Assembly: GCF_027580225.2 (NCBI RefSeq)
Contig: NC_073354.2
Span: 28,106,001 to 28,170,000, forward strand
DNA from: Misgurnus anguillicaudatus
Taxonomy: Eukaryota; Chordata; Actinopteri; Cypriniformes; Cobitidae
Length of the DNA stretch: 64,000 nt
Direction of reading: 5' to 3'
This document shows positions 50,736-62,751 of the stretch, piece by piece. The position numbers and the translations under genes are program-made. The notes beneath the pieces were generated by a model, which did not search any database, was not told the origin of the DNA, and saw only the letters and a program-made list of their open reading frames with translations. Numbering within the stretch: the stretch's first letter is position 1; the number at the start of each line of letters is the position of its first letter.

Positions 50736-50800
50736 AGCTTTACTGGCCTACGTCAGCACGCAAGAGACGCACAAACTTACTGACCACGCCCCCACGTACG
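50736..50800 (-). promoter_or_regulatory. enah: Putative enah proximal promoter
   Basis: Just upstream of the candidate exon lie CTACGTCAGCA (CRE-like TACGTCA) and ACCACGCCCCCAC (GC/KLF-type box). A long TAGA repeat starts immediately beyond at 50,803. No TATA box was identified, and binding is inferred from motifs only. Confidence 0.35.
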
Positions 50801-50802
50801 AT

Positions 50803-50944
<142 letters not shown>

Positions 50945-51230
50945 CGTTTTTTATTAATCAAGTCATTATCCTTACTCTGTAAGCTTTGTGCATGTATCGT
51001 GTGTCATTTTTTTGCCTCCTTTTTTGCCTCAGTAATTATTCGCAAAGCTGAACTTCAGTTTACACTCCAAGCACAACTTCACAACATACAAATATTTTAA
51101 TACATCTTTAATGTGTTTTTATAGATCTTAGTTACCACCTCGACTGCTTCACGAATTTTTCTTATTTTTACGAACTATGGTGTTAGGATATATGGCTGGA
51201 GTAAGTACAGACAAAAAGAAGGCCGTTTCT

Positions 51231-51472
51231 CAATCCGAAGGCTGCAGCCTCCGGAGGTCGTTGCAGGCTGCATACGTCATCAATACTATGTTGTTTCAGA
51301 ATATTAACAATTATAAATGTGACTATTATTGTTAGTTAATCGTAAATAGTTGTAATATGCTTATGACTTGCAAATGTACTGCTCAGTTAACTTAAATAAA
51401 CCAGGCCTGATGACGTATGCAGCCTGCAAATGCGACCTCCGAAGGCTGCAGCCTTCGAATTGAGAAACGGCC
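51231..51472. mobile_element. Palindromic MITE (GGCCGTTTCTCAAT ends)
   Basis: The left arm GGCCGTTTCTCAAT with CCGAAGGCTGCAGCC pairs with the right arm GGCTGCAGCCTTCG with AATTGAGAAACGGCC. Further pairing follows (GCAGGCTGCATACGTCATC with GATGACGTATGCAGCCTGC). The target duplication was not resolved. Confidence 0.85.
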
Positions 51473-52003
51473 ATAGTGTGGAATCCAAAAACCTATTTGG
51501 GATGATGTACAAAATACAACACTGCCATCTGCTGGTACGCTTTGTGTATCTGTAAAAAGAAAATTAATCATTGGGAAAGTTTTTGGGCATTTGGGCCTCT
51601 GTTGCTTTCACGTACCAGACACCATGACGTTGGTTTTAGAACATATTTAGTGATTTATCACTAAATCATTGATCAGTGTTTAAGTTTTGCATTAATGGCA
51701 TAAAATGCATATTTTTTAAAGCAGGGAATTGATGCTGAATCTAAAAAACATATTCAATCAACACAATTTATAACTACAACAACACATAATATGCCTATAT
51801 GAGCAATTTTGTTTCATTTATTTGTACATATTATCCACTAACACGCTCTTATTGCTGTCCAGTTATGAACAACATTATGAACCATCACAGAAAATTGATT
51901 TAATGGTTGTAATGGGAATTGTATTAGTTTTATTTGAAAATGTAATGCTATGTGTGCCTTTAAATATTCCCCAGTATCGCCGCTGTTCACTGTAATTGAG
52001 GAC

Positions 52004-52084
52004 GCATGCGCATAGACCGTAAGCACTAAACCCCGACTCAGCAGTATGCACGTTTCCTATTGGCCAGTGCATTTCCCGACCAAT
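52004..52084 (+). promoter_or_regulatory. srp9: srp9 promoter elements
   Basis: A GCATGCGCA core (52004-52012) fits the NRF1 site. An inverted CCAAT box (ATTGG, 52059-52063) and a direct CCAAT (52080-52084) follow, 140-160 bp before the start codon. No TATA box at a usual distance is apparent. The combination is typical of a housekeeping promoter. These are motif matches only. Confidence 0.5.
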
Positions 52085-52220
52085 CAGAGTGCGTTTTCTT
52101 ACGATTAATGGTGGCTGCGCTTTAGGCCACCTGGAATTAGTTTCAAACAGCTGTATGTGGATAAACCGCTGATTTTTTTGCATTTAACAAAAACGTGTAT
52201 TTGGTTAGCGTATATAAAAT

Positions 52221-52836
52221 ATGCCTTATTATCAGACATGGGAAGAGTTTGCCCGAGCGGCTGAAAAACTCTATCTCACGGATCCGATGAAGGTAAATCA
52301 GGCTACAAACACATCATGGCAACACATTTTACAGTAACATGCCATCTGTCTGTTAGCAAAGTGGTGTAAAATGGATCCGTGTTGATGTAATATACTAACA
52401 TATCGTTATGTCAGTGTGTAAAATGCTTTTGGATGTATGTAATTTATGTATTTCGGATCAATTGGATGTTTAGTCAAAGATAGTATTGAATGCCTCATAT
52501 GTGGTGGTGTAGTTTGTCAATTTATTCAATTTACTAATGTGTCTGTGTTTATAACTTTATCCAGGTCAGAGTGGTATTGAAATATCGACACTGTGATGGA
52601 AATATCTGTATGAAAGTGACAGATGATGCAGTGGTGAGTTTTAAAGCTTGTGCAAGTGTTACTTTTGTTTGTGTGAGGTGGTTGTATATGTTGTATTTAT
52701 ATCAGTTTTATTTCAGTGTTTACAGTACAAAACCGATCAGGCCCAAGACGTGAAGAAGATTGAGAAACTGCATGGGAAGTTGATGAGATTAATGGTCTCC
52801 AAAGAGTCTCACAGTGGAGCCATGGAAACAGACTGA
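52221..52836 (+). CDS. srp9: srp9, signal recognition particle 9 kDa subunit
   Basis: SRP9 pairs with SRP14 on the Alu domain of 7SL RNA and slows translation while ribosome-nascent chains are carried to the ER. There are three coding exons: 52,221-52,292 (24 codons), 52,565-52,633 (23 codons) and 52,717-52,836 (39 codons plus TGA), all with GT-AG introns in phase 0. The product is 86 residues, equal to human SRP9. It begins [18 protein letters not shown], the middle exon has [16 protein letters not shown], and it ends in a [14 protein letters not shown] helix and a short polar tail. These features match the SRP9 family throughout. The gene diverges from enah on the left and is followed in the same direction by ephx1. 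A partial frameshifted copy of the last exon lies at 59.35 kb, so this is the only functional copy visible. Confidence 0.97.
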
Positions 52837-53112
52837 ATGAATCCGAGGACATTTCAGTGTTGAACAGTTGTTTTTAAAACAATCTGAGGGCTGACTATTT
52901 AAGGAGACCCAGATCTACAGGTGGAAGAAGAAGTTTGGTTTAAGTTTATCGACTAATATTAGAGATGACACGCTTTTGGAATAAGCAAGTTGCAGGAACT
53001 TCCCACAAAAGCTGCTGTGTTTGTATCCATGTAGAGGCTGGAACAAAATGTAATGGATTTGCAGTTTTAGTGTTAATTTACTTTGTATACCTTTTATTTC
53101 ATGTTTGGAGAA

Positions 53113-53118
53113 AATAAA
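53113..53118 (+). terminator. srp9: srp9 polyadenylation signal
   Basis: AATAAA lies about 280 bp after the stop codon. A second AATAAA is near 53,212. In the duplicate 3'UTR the first site reads ACGAAA (near 59,973). Confidence 0.6.
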
Positions 53119-53465
53119 TTTAACTTGCATCGATATCAAGAGAATATGTTTAGAAACATCAAAACCATGTTGTGATAAATCCAGTCTTATAGTTGATGTA
53201 CAATAATACTAAATAAATGTTTTTTTTCTCCCTTTCAATTCTTTCTCTACTAGCCTGTAATGAAAATGTTTTGGATGTATATGAATAACTTTCATTGTTT
53301 TGAGAGTAATTTTATGTATGCTGCAACTGCATGACACACCTCAATGTTTGCGCAATAATATTTTTAATTACCAAAAGACAACATTTTTATTCTTCGTACA
53401 ACATTTTTTTCAGCTACTCCATTGTTGATGGAAGTATTTTTGTTTAAAAATGGTTGCACTATTAA

Positions 53466-53772
53466 AAGGGATGGTCACCCAAAAATACAAATTCTGTTAT
53501 TTACTTCATCATGTTGAAACCTGTATGAACGTCTTTGCTCAAATATATTAATCTGTGCTCTGCAGTACAATGTTTGTAAAGAATCGGTTTTAGAGCACCA
53601 TTGATATCAATAGTATTTTTCCTACTATAGAAGTAAATGGTGCTCCTGGGTCTTGCTTGAATACAATTCTCTTCAGTGGTGTTCAGCAGAACAAAGACAT
53701 TTATTCAGGTTTGGATAAACTTGAGGGTAAGCAAATGATGACATCATTTTTATTTTTGTGTGAACTATCCCT
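53466..53772. mobile_element. TTAA-flanked MITE (AAGGGATGGTCACCC family)
   Basis: The left end AAGGGATGGTCACCCAAAAAT pairs roughly with TTTTTGTGTGAACTATCCCT. TTAA is at 53462-53465 and 53773-53776. It lies between srp9 and ephx1. The position is not shared with 61,116-61,550, so the two look like independent insertions. Confidence 0.7.
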
Positions 53773-54074
53773 TTAAGTAGAGAGTGTATTTAAATGCATA
53801 ACAATATACTTTATGGTTCATGTAAGGCCATTTACTGGTAATGTGGATGGGAACGTTAGTGAAAGTGTAACTGGTCAAAAACTCTTGAAACTTGATATCG
53901 TAGATGGAGCAGTTGTATGAAGATGCTGTATAAAGACACTAGTGAAATAAACTTGGTACAGTTGATACTCAAATACAGAAATGTGGAGATGGAGTATAAA
54001 TGATGTCATAGTTTATTAAATGTATCTATTATATAAAAAAGTGATTTTTATTTTATTGTGATCAGTTATGTTAC

Positions 54075-54619
54075 GTAGCGGCAGTTTCCTGGACAGGGTT
54101 TAGCTTAATCCAACAATAGGCCTTATAGTCATATTAGTACATTTAAGTAGTTTTTACAAACAAACCTTACAAATAAGCAATATTAGTGTGCATCTTGAGA
54201 CAAAAAAATGGTACTGAAATATGTATGTCAATGCAAGGTGTTTTTAAATTAGAAACCGCCCCATAATCAACTTGAAAGATAAGCTTGCCAATGAACCAAG
54301 ATCTCCAAGAAAATGAAGGTGATGCACTGGTGCTTGTGGGAAGCCAAAGAATTAGCTTGGTTTAAAAATATTGTCTTATATGGGTGGTTTCCCGGACAGG
54401 GATAAGCTTAAGCCAGGACTTGGCCTTAATTTAATTAGGAAATATAGCTAGTTTAAACAAACAAACCTTACTAAAAAATTACTTTTATGCATTTTAAGGC
54501 AAAACAAAGGGCACTGATGTATTTTAAGATATGTCAGTGTGGGTTGTTTTCAGTTTGGACAGCTCCTACATTTATTTTTAGTCTAGGACTAGTCTAATCC
54601 CTGTCTGGGAAACCGCCCC
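54075..54619. repeat. Two copies of a GGTTTCCCGGACAGGG-ended MITE
   Basis: The fuller copy (about 54,382-54,619) has GGTGGTTTCCCGGACAGGG and CTGTCTGGGAAACCGCCCC ends. A truncated copy (about 54,078-54,260) precedes it. The duplicated locus keeps a shortened version at about 62,000-62,172. Confidence 0.7.
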
Positions 54620-54845
54620 TTTTAGTCTATTTATACAAAGTAAACAGCATTATCGCCCCCACTCACATAACGGCATGCAAATGCAATGCTGGATAATATT
54701 GATAATTATTGTGATAATTTTTTGTAGGCATATACTTCACTACCACTGTAATCTGAATGAAAAGACTAACAAATTGTTATTATGGTTTTATATTATGTAG
54801 TAGTTATGTGCATAGTTACGTAATAGCTACGGTCTTTTCACCGTG

Positions 54846-54974
54846 GTTTCTATGGTAACTGTAGGAACGTGTCAGCGCGCGCATACGGACTGTGACTACA
54901 GTTCCCATGTTGCACTGCGTTGTTTCTGCGTTTTGTCAGGGCTAAACGATAACACCCATTTACTTCTTTTTGAG
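54846..54974 (+). promoter_or_regulatory. ephx1: ephx1 promoter and noncoding exon 1
   Basis: GTTTCTATGGTAAC (54846-54859) is close to the RFX X-box palindrome. ACTACAGTTCCCA (54895-54907) is close to the ZNF143 site. A consensus donor, TGAG|GTGAGT, ends a likely untranslated exon at 54,974, and the matching acceptor is at 55,628, eleven bases before the ATG. The surroundings are CpG-rich (GTCAGCGCGCGCATACGG). The duplicate locus lacks most of this segment. Motif function is inferred. Confidence 0.55.
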
Positions 54975-55639
54975 GTGAGTGATCATGCCTAGTTGTATTA
55001 TTCAGCAGTTTTAACATAAGTTATTTGCGAGACTTTGTTATTTATTGTGAGTCTACGACAACAGCGCACCAATCCGTTGTGTTACGTAAAGCTTTGATTA
55101 CACAACAACTTTCCGGTCGTTTTAACTATAAATGTTTTGCACGTGTTCCTTCATGCATATGACTTGTTATGTGCAGTAATCTTGTATTATGATGTTCTTG
55201 TAATTATTATTGTTTAGAAACTTCTTTATAATCTTTTACTGTACAATTAATCCAGCTTCAAAAGTCATAAATCAGATTTGACTATTCAGTTATGATATTT
55301 ATGTGTGCAAAGCATTATAAACATTTATCCATTAATAGTTGTTACAGACATTCAAACATGTTTATTGTGTATTTGGAACTATACAGAAAAAGGCTTTGTC
55401 ATGCATTTTGACCCACATTTTATAAAAACCCAGCTTTGTCTATTGTAATTCCAGTGCTGGGAATGTTGTGCAATAGTTGCACTTTGCTCCATATTTCTCT
55501 AACCTAGTGATTTTTGATCTGAGCTGATAACTTTTAAGGTTGTAGATTCAAACTCTGCAAGCCGTTCAAGCAAGACACTTAACAACAAGGGGATTATCCT
55601 TTATTTTGGTTTCTTTGCCTTATTCCAGGGCTTTTCACT

Positions 55640-58600
55640 ATGTACATAGAGTTGGCAGTGGCATTGGTGCTTGGGGCAGTGGTTGCCCTGGTGTTTTTGA
55701 GGAAGAAAAAAGGTCCTCTAAAAGCACAGGATAACTGGTGGGGTGTGGGAGGCCGACCCCAAGAACCTGAGGATGACAGCATTCGCCCTTTCAACATTGA
55801 GACAACTACAGAGGAGATTGAGGTATGTACTTTATATATCACCCTTATTGTTTTATGACAGAAAGCTTTTCTTATTTATTATTTAACCTAATCCATTTCT
55901 TGAGGATCTGCATCGAAGGATAGACCAGACTCGCAGTTTTCCTGCTCTTGAAGAGAGTCAGTTTAACTATGGCTTCAACGCCGGATACCTTGAGAAAGTT
56001 GTTTCTTATTGGAGGAATAATTTTGATTGGAGGAAACAAGTGGACAAACTGAACAAATATCCTCATTTCAAAACCAAAATTGATGGTGACCCTAAAACTA
56101 TTGTACTCTTTTTGCATAATATCCAGATTTTTCACAGACAGATAAAGTAAAATATACAACATGCTATAATACTTATATATTAAAATGATACTGTATCACA
56201 TCAGAGACAGTCTGTTTGAAGTTAAATAAACATATATTTTTCTTGTTTTTGTGTATTTTCATCTTTAAAAAGGAATTGATATTCACTATGTCCACGTGAA
56301 GCCCAAGAAGCTGCCAGAAGGAACCCGTGCTGTGCCTCTGATGATGGTACACGGATGGCCAGGCTCTTTCTATGAATTTTACGGTATAATCCCTCTGCTT
56401 ACGGAGCCATCCAGCCCTGATGATATTGTCTTTGAAGTTATTTGTCCCTCCATACCTGGCTATGGTTTCTCTGAGGCCCCTCATAAGAAAGGTAAAGGGC
56501 TAGATCGCAAGTTCCAACACTGAACCTAATACTAAAACCCTAACATTGTATTATTGACACAGCATCATGGGTTTGAACATATTACATACTAATAAAACAA
56601 TGTATATATACTAAACGCACTTTGGATTAAAGTGTCTGGTAAATGCATAAATGTAAAGTACATGTAGTTAGCAGTACTTTGTTGGGTAAGTACACTGTAA
56701 GTGCACATACTGTAAAATAACAGTACAGCCTAAAATATTTATCATTATGTTTTGAAGTTTTGATGGTCATAATGTTTTTTGTACAGGTTTTGACTCGGTG
56801 TGTGCAGCGCACATATTCAATAAACTGATGAAGCGACTTGGTTTCGATCAATTCTACGTTCAAGGAGGAGATTGGGGTTCACTTATCACTACTAATATGG
56901 CCCAGCTGGAGCACAGGTATGATTAAAATGTTTTATTACAGCAGATCATTGGTTCTCAAACTTTTTGTCGTATGGCCCAGTTTGTGTAGGTTGCCACCCC
57001 ACCACAAAGAAAATTCATGACGTAAAACAATCTAAAACAAAACAAAACATATTAAATTATATATTGTAGTGATGTTGGTTAGTAGCCAATGCAGAATGTA
57101 TGATCAATTAATGTATTTTATAAAATGTCTTCAAAACTGGCACCATCTTACGCCACCCAATTTTAGAACCACTGCATTAAATTATTAATGCAATAAATCT
57201 GTGGTTTACAACCAGAGGTTTAGATCAATAATGATGGATGAATATCATAGAAAAATATAAGAATTGATAAAAAATTATCTCTTAATATATTTTTCTGTCA
57301 AAACTGACCATTGGCCTTCTTTCTCCTCAGCACAGTGAAAGGTGTCCATATTAACTTTGCTGCCCCTGTACCAGGCCTTCTTATGGTTTTGTCTTTAGTT
57401 TTTGGGCGATGGTTCCCCAACCTGTTTGGCTTTACTGAGCATGATTTGAAACACATATTTCCCTGTGTGAAAAAGCTTGTGTTTGATATGATGAAAGAAA
57501 CTGGATATATGCACATACAAGCCACCAAACCTGACACTGCGGGTAAGAATCATAATCAATTCACAGTGAATTAACTTAATGGACTGTGGATCTTCAAACT
57601 TGTCTTCACTTTTATGTTAAAAAACATGATTAAAGGAACAGTATGTAGGAAATGTGTATAACTTAATCATAAAATGGCCCTGGTATGTCACTAGACATAA
57701 AGAAATCATTTTCATTTCAAATATTTATATCACTGACAACATTGGTCCGGCCAGGATATTGTCATTTAAAAAGTGGAGTTGCAGCCCTCAACTGATGTTT
57801 ATGTTGTCATGCTGTGTATTGGCCACCAGTTTTGTGATTGCAGTACCAGTTTTAGCCACAATCCTACATACTGTTCATTTAACACGTGTGAATCTGATGT
57901 GTAGAAGAAAATTTATGCCAAATAAAACAATATAAAACAGCCTGTTGAATTGACACGTGTCAATCTGATGTCACAAGAGAAATATACATATTCGATTTTA
58001 ACCCTGAATGTGTTACATAGGACGTGGATTGAATGACTCTCCTGTTGGTTTGGCTGCCTACATTTGTGAGAAGTTTTCAACCTGGACCAATCCTGAATTT
58101 AGGGATCTTGATGATGGTGGATTGGAGAGGTAATAATATTATAGTTTACTATAAAATGTATTTGTAATATGTGTCCATGGACAAAAAAAGTCATATGGGT
58201 GTATTTGTAGCAATAGCCAACAATACATTATATGGGTCAAAATTATCTATTTGTTTATGCTAAAAATTTCTATCGTAAATATTAAAAATGTATTTATCAT
58301 TAGTAATATGTGTTGCTAAGGTCTTCATTTAGACAACTTTAAAAGGCGATTTTCTCAGTATTTTGATTTCTTGCACCCTCAGATTCCAGATTTTCCAATA
58401 GCTGTCCAAATACAGATTTTCAAAAGTTGTATCTCTGCCAAATATTTTCCTATCCTAATAAACCATACATCAATGGAAAGCTTTTTGAAGAAAATTGTTA
58501 TGACTAGATTTGTGTTCCAGGTTCACATATGTTTGGTAAGATATTGTTAATTGTCCAACAGGAAGTTTTCTCTTGATGATCTACTGACAAATGTGATGAT

Positions 58601-59046
58601 CTACTGGACCTCGAGGTCCATTATATCCTCAATGCGGTTTTACAAGGAGAATTTAGGCAATGGTCTCTATCAGCCCCATACAAAGTAAGAGAAACTATAT
58701 ATTTAATTAAATTCTACTTAATTCAGTAGGCTTATGTTATTTTATTTTTATTGCAAAATGCTTGGTTTAAAAAACATCTAAGATGTATATTTTGTGGTTT
58801 CATTACATACACTATGTTATTTCTCTTCTTCCCAATAGACTTCCGGTTTATGTTCCAGCGGCCGTGGCCTCTTTTCCCTATGAGCTCGTGCATTGCCCTG
58901 AACTGTGGGTCAAACAGAAATACCATAACCTCAAGACCTACACTCCTATGGCTCGCGGTGGACACTTTGCGGCTATGGAGGAGCCACAGTTATTGGCAGA
59001 AGACGTTCAGAAGTTTGTGAAGATTGTGGAAAGAAAGATGAACTGA
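55640..59046 (+). CDS. ephx1: ephx1, microsomal epoxide hydrolase (complete)
   Basis: It hydrolyses epoxides, including xenobiotic arene and alkene oxides, to trans-diols at the ER membrane. The coding exons are 55,640-55,822, 55,905-56,085, 56,273-56,491, 56,787-56,916, 57,331-57,542, 58,021-58,129, 58,562-58,684 and 58,839-59,046. All boundaries are GT-AG and in phase, giving 454 residues against 455 in human EPHX1. Residues 1-20 form a hydrophobic anchor followed by RKKK. The alpha/beta-hydrolase core shows the oxyanion-hole HGWP at about 148-151. The nucleophile is Asp223 (GGDWGS), the acid is Glu401 ([10 protein letters not shown]) and the base is His428 (RGGHF). This is the full triad, aligned with human D226, E404 and H431 as I recall them. 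Intron 4 holds a SINE scrap and intron 6 a TTAA MITE. A second copy starts at 62,752. Confidence 0.96.
56540..56660 (+). repeat. SINE fragment in ephx1 intron
   Basis: CATCATGGGTTTGAACAT followed by GCACTTTGGATTAAAGTG and TCTGGTAAATGCATAAATG is a worn fish SINE. The duplicate gene keeps a shorter version at about 63,645-63,720 in the corresponding intron, so the insertion predates the duplication. Confidence 0.6.
57634..57878. mobile_element. TTAA-flanked MITE (AGGAACAGTATG family), 245 bp, in ephx1 intron
   Basis: TTAA is at 57630-57633 and 57879-57882. It is inserted in the opposite orientation to the copies at 47,739 and 59,580. A frame across it is a shadow of the repeat and also appears, inverted, at 47,667-47,942. 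Confidence 0.88.
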
Positions 59047-59279
59047 GGATATTTCTTATGCTCATGTGCTCTTATTCAACTCTTAAATGTATTTAAAGAG
59101 TTACCATTAACTTTCAGAGCAAATTAAACTGCTATATCACAAGTTGCAGCATAACTTAAATTATGCTGAACTATGAACAATTGTATCAATTTATATTCAT
59201 TTTTGGGCAATATTACTGCATGCTGAGATGTAAGAAATATGCTGGAAATATAAGAAATGCACTATTTATCGTGTGCTCT

Positions 59280-59985
59280 GTTGTTTTACTTTTTGTTTGT
59301 GTGAGTTTTTTGTATATGTTGTATTATTTATATCAGTTTAATCTCAGTGTTTACAGTACAAAACCAATCAGACCCATGCCAAGATGTGAAGAAGATTGAG
59401 AAACTGCATGGGAAATTGATGAGATTAATGGTCTCCAAAGAGTCTCACAGTGGAGCCATGGACACAGACTGAATCCATCCAAGGACATTTCAGTGTTGAA
59501 CAGTTGTTTTTAAAACAGTCTGAGAGCTGACTATTTAAGGAGACCCAGATCTACAGGTGGAAGAAGAAGTTTGGTTTAAAGGAACAGTATGAAGGATTGT
59601 GGCCAAAACTGGTACTGCAATCACAAAACTGGTGGCCAATACACAACATGACAACATAAACATCAGTTGAGGGCTGCAACTCCACTTTTTAAATGACAAT
59701 ATCCTGGCCGGACCACTGTTGTCAGTAATATAAGTATTTGAAATGAAAATGATTTCTTAATGTCTAATGACATATCAGGGCCATTTTATGATTAATTGAT
59801 ATTCATTTCTTACATACTGTTCCTTTAAGTTTATTGACTAATATTAGAGATGACACGCTTTTGGAAAGAGCAAGTTGCAGGAACTTCCTTGTAGAGGCTG
59901 GAACAAAATGTAATGGATTTGCAGTTTTAGTGTTCATTTACTTTGTATACCTTATGTTTCATTTTCGGAGAAACGAAATTTAACA
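59280..59985 (+). pseudogene. srp9: Duplicated srp9 intron end, last exon and 3'UTR, frameshifted
   Basis: From about 59,280 the sequence matches the end of srp9 intron 2, the acceptor, exon 3 (from about 59,351) and the 3'UTR. It retains intron sequence, so it arose by DNA duplication and not retroposition. A 5-bp insertion after CAGACCCA shifts the frame and gives an early TGA, so the SRP9 C-terminal helix cannot be made. Exons 1 and 2 are absent, and the first AATAAA has become ACGAAA. A 245-bp MITE interrupts the 3'UTR at 59,580. The sequence marks the left junction of the tandem duplication, which lies in about 59,250-59,290. Confidence 0.9.
59580..59824. mobile_element. TTAA-flanked MITE in the duplicate srp9 3'UTR, empty site known
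   Basis: TTAA is at 59576-59579 and 59825-59828, and the ends are AGGAACAGTATG and CATACTGTTCCT. The original srp9 3'UTR reads GGTTTAAGTTTATCGACTAA (about 52,937-52,956) with a single TTAA and no insert. That uninterrupted version proves a clean post-duplication insertion with TTAA duplication. Confidence 0.95.
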
Positions 59986-59989
59986 ATTT

Positions 59990-60625
59990 CGAGGGATTTA
60001 CGTTTAGAAATGTGATACTTGTCAACCCTTCCGTTTTCCCGGGATTCTCCCATATTTTACCATTAATTCCCGCCATCCTGTTTAAACAATTTCCCGTATT
60101 TTAAGTTTTTACATAATACATCTCACATTGGTGTATTTAATGTTTGTTACATTCACCTCCGGTAAAGCAGGTGGACACCTGCCAATGTAACAAGAAAAAT
60201 CTTCCCGTGGATGGGATGAGGATTACGAGCCGCGTGGACACTGCAAAAAAATGATTTTTTAAAAGAAAAAAAATCTTTGTATTTTTGTCTTGTTTTCAGT
60301 AAAATTATCTAAAAATTCTTAAATTAAGATGCTTTTTCTTGATGAGCAAAACGACCCAGGAAAATGGGTCTGGTTTTTAGACCAAAAATATCAAATTTAA
60401 GTGATTTTGTGCATAAATCAAGCAAAAAAATCTGCCAATGGGCTAAGCGCATTTTTCTTGAATGTTCCTTGAATTCGAGGTATGTTTTTTCATACCTCGT
60501 TGGGAGATTTTTTCTTTTTGCTTGTTTTAAGCATAAATTCGGTTGAATTTGATATTTTTTTGTCTACAGACCGGACTTGTTTTCTTGGATCATTTTGCTA
60601 ATCAAGAAGATATTAAATAATTGTA
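59990..60625. other. Insert or diverged intergenic sequence, no gene
   Basis: This part has no obvious counterpart between srp9 and the first ephx1. About 60,240-60,620 has TTTTTTGTCTACAGACC-type and AAAAAATGATTTTTTAAAAG phrases, probably another worn repeat. Confidence 0.35.
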
Positions 60626-60629
60626 CTGC

Positions 60630-60890
60630 ACTGTAAAAAATACTTTGCTGCCTTAAAATTCTTTGTTGAATCAACTTGGATTTACAAGTCATTTCAACTT
60701 ACTATTATTTATCTTGACTCGAGATGAGTTGTTATAACTACAGGTGAGTTGTTATAACTTATAAAATTAAGTTGACTTTTATCAGCTATATTTGATAAGT
60801 TGTGACAACTTATCTCTGTTGACATGACTTGTAAATCTTGGTTGATTTGGCAAGGAGGTTTGGGGCAGCGAGGTATTTTTTACAGTGTGA
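60630..60890. mobile_element. Palindromic MITE (CACTGTAAAAAATACTTTGC ends)
   Basis: The left end CACTGTAAAAAATACTTTGC pairs loosely with GGTATTTTTTACAGTG. TTGAATCAACTTGGATTTAC and GTAAATCTTGGTTGATTTGG are inner arms. The same family is seen at 2,815-2,940. Confidence 0.65.
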
Positions 60891-61115
60891 AAACAAGACA
60901 ACACTACTGTTTTTTTTTGTGTGTGTGTTGTTGTTTTTTGCAGTGTCCATTTCCAATTGTTATGGATGGGAATTGTTAGGATTCTGGAAATTTCCCTTAT
61001 TTTCAAATCCCAATGTTGACAGCTATGTACGCCACCTCTTGTATGTTTCATTTTGTAAGCTTAGAGTAGGGAAGTATACGGCGCTAGGCGCTTAAGACTT
61101 CCTTTTCTTGTTTGA

Positions 61116-61550
61116 AGGGATAGTTCACTTTAAAATGAAGATTCTGTCATCATTCACTCATCCTCATGTTGTTCTGGGCCTGTATGAATTTCATTTTTCT
61201 GATGAACACAAAAGAAGATATCCCGAGAAATGATGGTAAACACAAAGTGACCATTGACTTCTATAGTAGGAAAAAAATATTTTGGAAGTATTGTGATAAA
61301 TGATGAAGAAAATATTTTGATAAATGATGGTAAGCACACAGATGATGGTACCCATTAAATGCCATCATATTTTTTATTCCCACTATGGAAGTCTATGGTC
61401 ACTTACTGCTGTGTGTTTACCATCCTTTCTCAAAATATCTTCTTTTGTGTTCGTCAGAGAAGGGAAGTTCATGCAGGTTTGGAACAACGTGAGGATGAGT
61501 AAATGATGACAGACTTTTCATTTTAAAGTGAACTATCCCTTTAAAACAGT
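61116..61550. mobile_element. TTAA-type MITE (AGGGATAGTTCAC family) with internal duplication
   Basis: The ends AGGGATAGTTCACTTTAAAAT and complement are nearly perfect inverted repeats. TTAA flanks the right side and TTGA the left. ATGATGGTAAACACA-type and ATGATGGTAAGCACA-type blocks are repeated inside. Confidence 0.75.
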
Positions 61551-61984
61551 TAGTAGTATTGTTTTTTTTATTTTTCTTTATTTACTGTGGCGTCACTAGC
61601 TTCTCATTTTCTCTTGGGTTTATATATTTATTTTTTATTGTCCATTTATCTACTTTCTCACCTGTATAGCCTACATAATAAATCACACATTTCATTGTTA
61701 TTTTGTGTTCTTGCATTCTTCTTTTGCTTACTACACCTACACAAATTACCACAACCATAAATGTTACTCCTTACCCTAGACAACTTTTAAAGGGTCGTAA
61801 CATTTAACTATATTACCTTCAAGTTAAACATACCTAAAGAGTAGCAGTCCTTTTTGCTGCATCAGCATGACATGGCACAATGCTTGCACAATTTTTAAAT
61901 CACTTAAAGACAACATATTTATTTTAAATTATATTGTTTATATAAAAAATATTGTGGTATTTAAAGGGTGGTGATAAGTTATGT

Positions 61985-62420
61985 TATGTAATCGTAAAAT
62001 GAAAGATAAGCCTTTTTTTAAAAACAAACCTTACAAAAACAATATTGGCAATCAAAATAACGGCAATGATGTTAAGATATGTCAGTTCAAGGTGTTTTTA
62101 ATTTAAGGCAGCTCAAACATGCCGTACATTTTAGTCTGGGGCTAGGATAAGCCCTGTCTGGGAAACCGCCCCATAGTCTAATTTAAAAAAGCCAGGTTTT
62201 ATATCGCCATCACTTACATGACACAATGCAAATGCAAGTGGACAAATAATTTTATATATTTTTTTGTAGGCATACAATGTAAGCCACCACTATAAACCGA
62301 ATGAAGAGCCGAACACCTTTTTTATATTATGTAGTAAGTATGTGCATAGTAAGGTAGTAGCTACGGCATTTTTTTTCTGTGGTTTCTATATAACAATTGT
62401 AGGTACGTGTGTGCACGCTT
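61985..62420. other. Duplicate of the ephx1 upstream region, promoter segment deleted
   Basis: About 62,000-62,415 matches about 54,080-54,885 with internal losses, including the shortened GGAAACCGCCCC element. The X-box-like motif is broken (TTTCTATATAACAATTG near 62,385). Homology then jumps from the equivalent of about 54,885 to about 55,275 near 62,420, skipping roughly 390 bp that held the ZNF143-like site, the noncoding exon and its donor. Confidence 0.7.
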
Positions 62421-62751
62421 ATATGCATTTGACTATACAGTTAAGATACAGTATTCACGTGTTTATAAACATTATCCATTCATAGTTGTGACAGACATTC
62501 AAACAGAAAAAAAGCTTTGTCATGCATATTGACCCACATTTTATAACAATAATCATAACTGGTAATCAGTAATCCCAGTGCTGGAAATGTTGTGCAACAG
62601 TTGCTCCATATTTCTTTAGCCTAGTGGTTTATGATCTGAGCTGATGTAAGGTTGTAGATTCAAACCCTGCAAGCCATTCAAGCAAGACACTTAACAACAA
62701 GGGGATTATCCTTTATTTTGGTTTCTTTGCCTTATTCCAGGGCTTTTCACT

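Noticed and set aside
59280..59475. Second functional srp9 or a processed retrocopy
   Set aside because: Intron 2 sequence and the acceptor are present, so it is not a retrocopy. A 5-bp insertion and missing exons 1 and 2 rule out function.
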